In this document: piece by piece, positions 8,364 to 12,017 of the stretch | How positions within the stretch are numbered: the first letter of the stretch is position 1 | How the letters are laid out: each line of letters starts with the position of its first letter | DNA from: Candidatus Neoanaerotignum tabaqchaliae | Lineage (GTDB): Bacteria > Bacillota > Clostridia > Lachnospirales > Anaerotignaceae | DNA length: 12,017 nucleotides | Assembly (NCBI GenBank): GCA_904420235.1 | Contig: CAJFUS010000196.1 | Span: forward strand, 1 to 12,017 | Reading direction: 5' to 3' | Position numbers and translations under genes: made by a program | Notes under the pieces: generated by a model | The model's input: only the letters and a program-made list of their open reading frames with translations | Databases searched by the model: none | Told to the model about the DNA's origin: nothing

Positions 8364-9398
8364 ATGGAAAACTCTAAAAGACGCGTTGAGATAACATTTT
8401 TAAACGTTCTTTTATGTTTGCTTGTTATATTCATTCATGTGTCAAGCTCTCCTGTGTCAAACCTGAATAAAGACAGCCTGCAATACCTAATTGTAATGGT
8501 CCCTTGGCGTTTAAGCGCCTTTGTGGTTCAGGGTTTTATATTTTTAAGCGGCCTTAAGCTGTTTTTAAAGGGCTGTGATAATTTTAACTACGGCGTTTTC
8601 ATTAAAAAAAGGCTTAAAACAATACTTCTGCCATACGCTCTGTGGGTTATGATATACTATGTCTATTTCTGTGCCATAGGCTACTTCCCTTTCAGCCTTA
8701 AAGACTACATTATGTATCTTTTAGACGGCTCAATAGTAAGTCCATTTTATTTTATAATAGCCATAACCCAATATTATATATTAATGCCTTTATGGATACT
8801 TCTTGTTAAAAAAATACATCCTGCAATACTCATAATCGGCTCAATGGCAATTATGGTCTTGGCTAAGGCATACCTTCCTTCCATACTGGGCCAAAGTTTC
8901 AGATATTACGACAGAATATTCACCACATATCTGTTTTATTGGATATTCGGCTGCTGCGCCGGACTGCACTATGAAAAATTTAAAACCGCAATAAAAAGAC
9001 TTTTCCCGCTTTCGACCCTGCTTTTTATTACTGCGGCGGCATTTGACGCCTGCTTAAGCTACGGCTCATTCGCCAAAGGAATGTATTTTCCTTATCTCGA
9101 AAATCTGCATGTTTTATACTGCGTTTTCGCCATACTTTTTCTTTATGGTCTGTTCCTGCGCCTTTCAAAGCTGAATGTTCCATTTATGAAACTTATTAAA
9201 GGCATAGATGTATCAAGCTATTATATATATCTTTCACACTGTTTCGTTATGAATATAGCCGACCACACTATGGCCATTCTTGGAATAGGCTCAATAGGAG
9301 CGGCCTACTTAATGAGAATAATAAGCGTGTATTCTATTACGCTTTCATTATGTATACTATACTCAACAATAAAATCGCGGAGGAAAAAAATATGCTGA
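8364..9398 (+). CDS. Membrane acyltransferase, acyltransferase_3 family
   Basis: This 344-residue integral membrane protein has about ten hydrophobic segments spread from residue 11 to 335. The first, FLNVLLCLLVIFIHVSSSPV (12-31), contains a membrane-embedded histidine (H25) in the position typical of acyltransferase_3 proteins. GFIFLSGLKLFLK (57-69) and FIKKRLKTILLPYALW (79-94) match the family's FFxxSGF and R-rich loop-plus-LP blocks, and IYLSHCFV (288-295) supplies the late histidine segment. The family transfers acetyl, succinyl or similar groups to extracellular carbohydrates such as peptidoglycan, teichoic acids or exopolysaccharides; the acceptor here cannot be read from sequence. The start at 8364 is chosen because AAAGGA lies 8 nt upstream; earlier in-frame starts have no site. 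It is divergent from ftsK and overlaps purK by 7 bases (ATGCTGA). Confidence 0.85.
   Translation: MENSKRRVEITFLNVLLCLLVIFIHVSSSPVSNLNKDSLQYLIVMVPWRLSAFVVQGFIFLSGLKLFLKGCDNFNYGVFIKKRLKTILLPYALWVMIYYVYFCAIGYFPFSLKDYIMYLLDGSIVSPFYFIIAITQYYILMPLWILLVKKIHPAILIIGSMAIMVLAKAYLPSILGQSFRYYDRIFTTYLFYWIFGCCAGLHYEKFKTAIKRLFPLSTLLFITAAAFDACLSYGSFAKGMYFPYLENLHVLYCVFAILFLYGLFLRLSKLNVPFMKLIKGIDVSSYYIYLSHCFVMNIADHTMAILGIGSIGAAYLMRIISVYSITLSLCILYSTIKSRRKKIC
9379..9383 (+). promoter_or_regulatory. Ribosome binding site of purK inside the acyltransferase gene
   Basis: GGAGG lies 8 nt before the ATG at 9392, within the last codons of the acyltransferase. This fixes the purK start and produces the ATGCTGA stop/start overlap, a layout typical of translational coupling. 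Confidence 0.8.
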
Positions 9399-10552
9399 AA
9401 CAAAACATACATAAAAAAATAGGTATAATAGGCGGCGGACAGCTTGGCCAAATGATGATACTTGAGGCCAAAAAAATGGGCTTTTATATAACCGTTCTCG
9501 ACCCAACCCTTCACTGCCCTGCCCATTCCATAGTTGACGAGCACATAGTGGCCGATTTTGAGGACGAAAAAGCCATAAGGCTTCTTGCCGAAAAATCCGA
9601 CGTTGTTACATACGAGTTTGAGCACATAAACGCCGATGTTCTTGAACAGCTTGAAAACGAGGGCAAAAAGATATATCCAACAGCCAAAAGCCTTAAAATA
9701 ATACAAAACAAGTTCAGTCAAAAAACGCTTCTTAAAAGCGATGGCATTCCGGTTCCGGATTTTATGGCGGTGTCCTCAGTTGAGGATATAAAAAACGCCG
9801 GCAATGAATATGGCTATCCTTTTATGCTTAAATCCTGCACCGGCGGCTATGACGGAAAGGGAAACCACTTGGTTAAAGACGCCTCCGACTGCGAAAACGC
9901 CTTCAACTCCCTTGGCGGCGGACAGCTTCCGCTTATGGCCGAAAAATTTTATCCCTTCACAATGGAAATATCGGTTCTTGCCTGCCGTGCCATAAACGGA
10001 GATATAAAGGTTTACCCTGTGGCCGAAAACATACATGAGGACAGCATACTTAACAAAACAAGGGTTCCTGCCGCCATATCGGACGAAACAACAAAAAACG
10101 CCATGAACCTGGCAAAAAGGGTTATGGAAGTATTCGACGGTGTGGGTATGTTCTGCGTTGAGATGTTTGTTTCCCCCAATGGCGATGTAGCCATAAACGA
10201 GGTGGCTCCAAGACCACACAACTCCGGCCACTACACAATAGAGGCATGTGTAACAAGTCAGTTTGAACAGCATATAAGGGCCGTAAGCGGTCTTCCACTG
10301 GGAGACCCTTCACTTATAAGGCCGGCCGTTATGCGGAATATTCTTGGAGAAGGTCCTTCCGGAAAGGCCATTGTAACAGGAGCCGATGAGTGTCTTTCCA
10401 TCCCCGGCGTAACACTTCATGTTTACGGAAAGGAAACCAGCAAAAACAAGCGTAAAATGGGTCATCTTACGGCAACTGCCAATACCCTTGAGGAGGCCGA
10501 AAAAAATGCGGATTTGGCCAAAAGTTTCATAAAAATAACCGGACTTCAATAA
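9392..10552 (+). CDS. purK: N5-carboxyaminoimidazole ribonucleotide synthase PurK
   Basis: PurK is an ATP-grasp enzyme that joins bicarbonate to aminoimidazole ribonucleotide (AIR) in de novo purine synthesis, giving N5-CAIR for class I PurE. The 386-residue product has the N-terminal nucleotide-fold motif GIIGGGQLGQMM at 11-22, the ATP-grasp glycine loop CTGGYDGKGN at 149-158, and the metal/ATP-binding block INEVAPRPHNSGH at 268-280, which is diagnostic for PurK. Length is normal. The start is set by GGAGG 8 nt upstream of the ATG at 9392; an earlier in-frame ATG at 9350 lacks a site and adds residues absent from the family. It follows the acyltransferase with a 7-base overlap and ends at a strong terminator. 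No purE or other purine gene is present here, which is unusual because purE and purK are commonly adjacent. Confidence 0.97.
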   Translation: MLKQNIHKKIGIIGGGQLGQMMILEAKKMGFYITVLDPTLHCPAHSIVDEHIVADFEDEKAIRLLAEKSDVVTYEFEHINADVLEQLENEGKKIYPTAKSLKIIQNKFSQKTLLKSDGIPVPDFMAVSSVEDIKNAGNEYGYPFMLKSCTGGYDGKGNHLVKDASDCENAFNSLGGGQLPLMAEKFYPFTMEISVLACRAINGDIKVYPVAENIHEDSILNKTRVPAAISDETTKNAMNLAKRVMEVFDGVGMFCVEMFVSPNGDVAINEVAPRPHNSGHYTIEACVTSQFEQHIRAVSGLPLGDPSLIRPAVMRNILGEGPSGKAIVTGADECLSIPGVTLHVYGKETSKNKRKMGHLTATANTLEEAEKNADLAKSFIKITGLQ

Positions 10553-10568
10553 TAAAAACATAAATTCC

Positions 10569-10603
10569 AAGCGCCCTAAACTATACAAGGGCGCTTATTT
10601 TTT
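10569..10603 (+). terminator. Intrinsic terminator behind purK
   Basis: A 9-bp stem (10569-10577 paired with 10588-10596; core GCGCCC/GGGCGC) with a 10-nt loop is followed by a T-rich tail, TTATTTTTT. It starts 16 bases after the purK stop codon and closes the acyltransferase-purK unit. Confidence 0.92.
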
Positions 10604-10967
10604 GCCGTTTCAGCAAACGTTTCGCCGATAAATATGTAAAATAAAAATTTTGTTTCAAAAACTAACATCAATTCAAATTTGCACAGTAATTTAAAGTCAA
10701 ACGGCTAATTATGTTTTTGGCCGTATTACCTTTTAAACCATAGCTTAAGCTGAAAAATCAATAGGACAAACACAGCCTAAAAAATACATTAAAACCAGTC
10801 CTTAAGTTTTAATATCGGATGTTTAGTTTTTATAATACCACTGAATTAAATGCCATTGTAAAAATTAAATCAATATTAAAAATTATTTTAACCAATGAAA
10901 AATTTATCATATAGTCCTATCATGTGTTATAATAGATTAATAAATAACATTATGGGAGGGATTATAT
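10604..10967. other. AT-rich noncoding region with small dyads
   Basis: No credible coding frame is visible in either direction. It holds a CGTTT-CAGC-AAACG mini-hairpin just after the terminator and a weak ACGGC/GCCGT stem (10701-10705 and 10720-10724). A perfect 10-base palindrome, AGCTTAAGCT, lies at 10742-10751. An 8-bp inverted repeat, ATTAAAAC/GTTTTAAT, lies at 10788-10795 and 10806-10813. A stray TATAAT at 10831-10836 lacks a good -35 and is not followed by a gene. The promoter of the stalk-domain gene is at the right end. Some of the dyads may be operators or chance products of low GC. Confidence 0.5.
10904..10933 (+). promoter_or_regulatory. Promoter of the stalk-domain protein gene
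   Basis: A perfect -10 TATAAT (10928-10933) with an extended TGT element just upstream (10925-10927) is preceded at 18 nt by TTATCA (10904-10909), four of six matches to the -35. It is 34 bases before the ATG at 10968. Confidence 0.7.
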
Positions 10968-11729
10968 ATGAACAAAAAAAGAATTAAGGATATGGCAATC
11001 GGAGCGGCTGTTGCATGCATTATAGCCGGCGTGTCCTCAACGGCCTATGCCAAAATAGCAAGCCTCAACATTCCCATAAGCTACAACAATATAAAGCTTA
11101 TTGTAGACGGAAAACTTATAGCCACAAGCGAGGAGCCGTTTTTGTATAACGGCACAACATATCTTCCCGTAAGAACAGTAGGCGAGGCCCTTGGAAAAGA
11201 AGTTACATGGGACGGGGATACCAAAACAGTTTACATAGGAAGCAAAACCGAAACTGTAGAGGAATCTGCCGCGGCGGAATACTCAAAAATAAATCCTGCT
11301 CCAATAGGCGTCTCTCAAACGGTGTCAATAAGCGGACTTACGGGAAACGCCACAGTTGAGGTTACAATTGAAGGCTCCTATCGCGGTTCGGAGGCCCTTG
11401 AAATGGTTAAAAAAGCCAATATGTTCAACGATGACCCTCCTTCAGGCATGGAATATGTTGTAGTAAAAATAAAGGCCTATGTAATGTCGCAGGATAAAGA
11501 CAGCTACATAAATTTAGGCGATTATAATTTTAATCCATACAGCGGTTCAGACGATAAATATGCCTATTACCATGCTGTCGCCCCTGACCCTAAATTCAGC
11601 GGAAAGCTCTACACCGGCGACACTCTTGAGGGATACGCCGTATACTGCGTTGACAAAAGCGATTCTGCCCCTAAGCTGGCCATAGGCGAGGACAGCGGCG
11701 GAAACGGCGGAAAATGGTTCGCCATTTAA
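10968..11729 (+). CDS. Secreted stalk-domain (copper amine oxidase N-terminal type) protein with DUF4352-like C-terminus
   Basis: The 253-residue product begins with a Sec signal peptide: basic MNKKRIK, a hydrophobic stretch at 9-22, and a likely signal peptidase I site after AYA at 28. Residues 36-92 match the copper amine oxidase N-terminal (stalk) domain, with LIVDGKLI, PFLYNGTTYLPVRTVGEALG and VTWDGDTKTVYIG. In Clostridia this domain is a common module of exported proteins and does not imply oxidase activity. After a short linker, residues 113-253 resemble a DUF4352-type beta-sandwich: GMEYVVVKIKAYV at 160-172 and LYTGDTLEGYAVYCVDKSD at 214-232 fit its pattern. No lipobox, sortase signal or cell-wall repeat is seen, so it is probably released or loosely envelope-bound. 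GGGAGGG lies 7 nt before the ATG. It has its own promoter. Function unknown. Confidence 0.85.
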   Translation: MNKKRIKDMAIGAAVACIIAGVSSTAYAKIASLNIPISYNNIKLIVDGKLIATSEEPFLYNGTTYLPVRTVGEALGKEVTWDGDTKTVYIGSKTETVEESAAAEYSKINPAPIGVSQTVSISGLTGNATVEVTIEGSYRGSEALEMVKKANMFNDDPPSGMEYVVVKIKAYVMSQDKDSYINLGDYNFNPYSGSDDKYAYYHAVAPDPKFSGKLYTGDTLEGYAVYCVDKSDSAPKLAIGEDSGGNGGKWFAI

Positions 11730-12017
11730 TACCGGAAACGCTGATTTTTGAAGTTTTTAAGACTTACGTAAATTTTTAATTAACTCTTTGATTACTAAAA
11801 ACAAAATTGCATATATTCTTGCGATATGAAATTTTCAGAATTTTGCGGAATATTTGTTGCTTTGTACTTTAAAAAGAAAGCTGCACAAGTTATATGCAAA
11901 AATCAAACAGTTTTAAAATATTTGAATAAACTAAAATAATGAGCTTAATAATAAAATATTCATTTATACAATCCAAGTTGCTATAAAACACGGCTCTTTA
12001 TAACACAAAAACCGCGG
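11730..12017. other. AT-rich noncoding tail of the window
   Basis: I see no gene and no convincing intrinsic terminator for the stalk-domain gene. An imperfect AT-rich hairpin spans 11803-11835 (6 bp, one mismatch, 5 bp, 9-nt loop). A 9-bp inverted repeat, TTGCATATA/TATATGCAA, has arms at 11807-11815 and 11891-11899. An 8-base palindrome, TTACGTAA, lies at 11764-11771. Weak -35/-10-like pairs on the plus strand near 11922-11951 and 11978-12004 could serve a gene beyond the edge, but none is good enough to call. Confidence 0.4.

Overview
The window looks like a chromosomal segment of a Firmicute of class Clostridia, perhaps Lachnospirales-like. The reasons are the conserved ftsK-rimO-pgsA-cinA-recA gene order, strong GGAGG-type ribosome binding sites, moderate-to-low GC with heavy use of the isoleucine codon ATA, and a secreted copper-amine-oxidase-type stalk-domain protein. 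I cannot name a genus from sequence alone.

Layout. Positions 113-8190 (minus strand) form one co-oriented gene cluster, transcribed right to left: ftsK/spoIIIE DNA translocase, a GrpB-family protein, rimO, pgsA, cinA, recA. An extended -10 promoter lies upstream of ftsK. recA has its own sigma-A-type promoter (TTGACA, 17-nt spacer, TAAAAT) with a probable LexA (SOS) box at the start site. The grpB-like gene is an unusual guest between ftsK and rimO. Directly behind recA, overlapping its stop codon, positions 10-115 form a compact cloverleaf of inverted repeats: a closing stem and three hairpins, about 40 base pairs in 106 nt. No feature I recognise explains it, and it is the most unusual object in the window.

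Positions 8191-8363 are a divergent promoter region. To its right, on the plus strand, a membrane acyltransferase (acyltransferase_3 family) overlaps purK by 7 bases, with the purK ribosome binding site inside the acyltransferase gene. A textbook intrinsic terminator follows purK. About 370 bases of AT-rich noncoding DNA with several small dyads come next, then a separately promoted gene for a secreted protein with an N-terminal stalk domain and a DUF4352-like C-terminal part. The last 288 bases hold no gene I can support.

How the genes fit together. The minus-strand cluster is housekeeping: chromosome segregation (FtsK), ribosome modification (RimO), phosphatidylglycerol synthesis (PgsA), nucleotide or cofactor repair (CinA) and recombination/SOS (RecA). 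The plus-strand pair joins a cell-envelope acyltransferase with a purine biosynthesis enzyme that lacks its usual partner purE in this window. No defence system, CRISPR array, prophage or insertion sequence with a transposase is visible.
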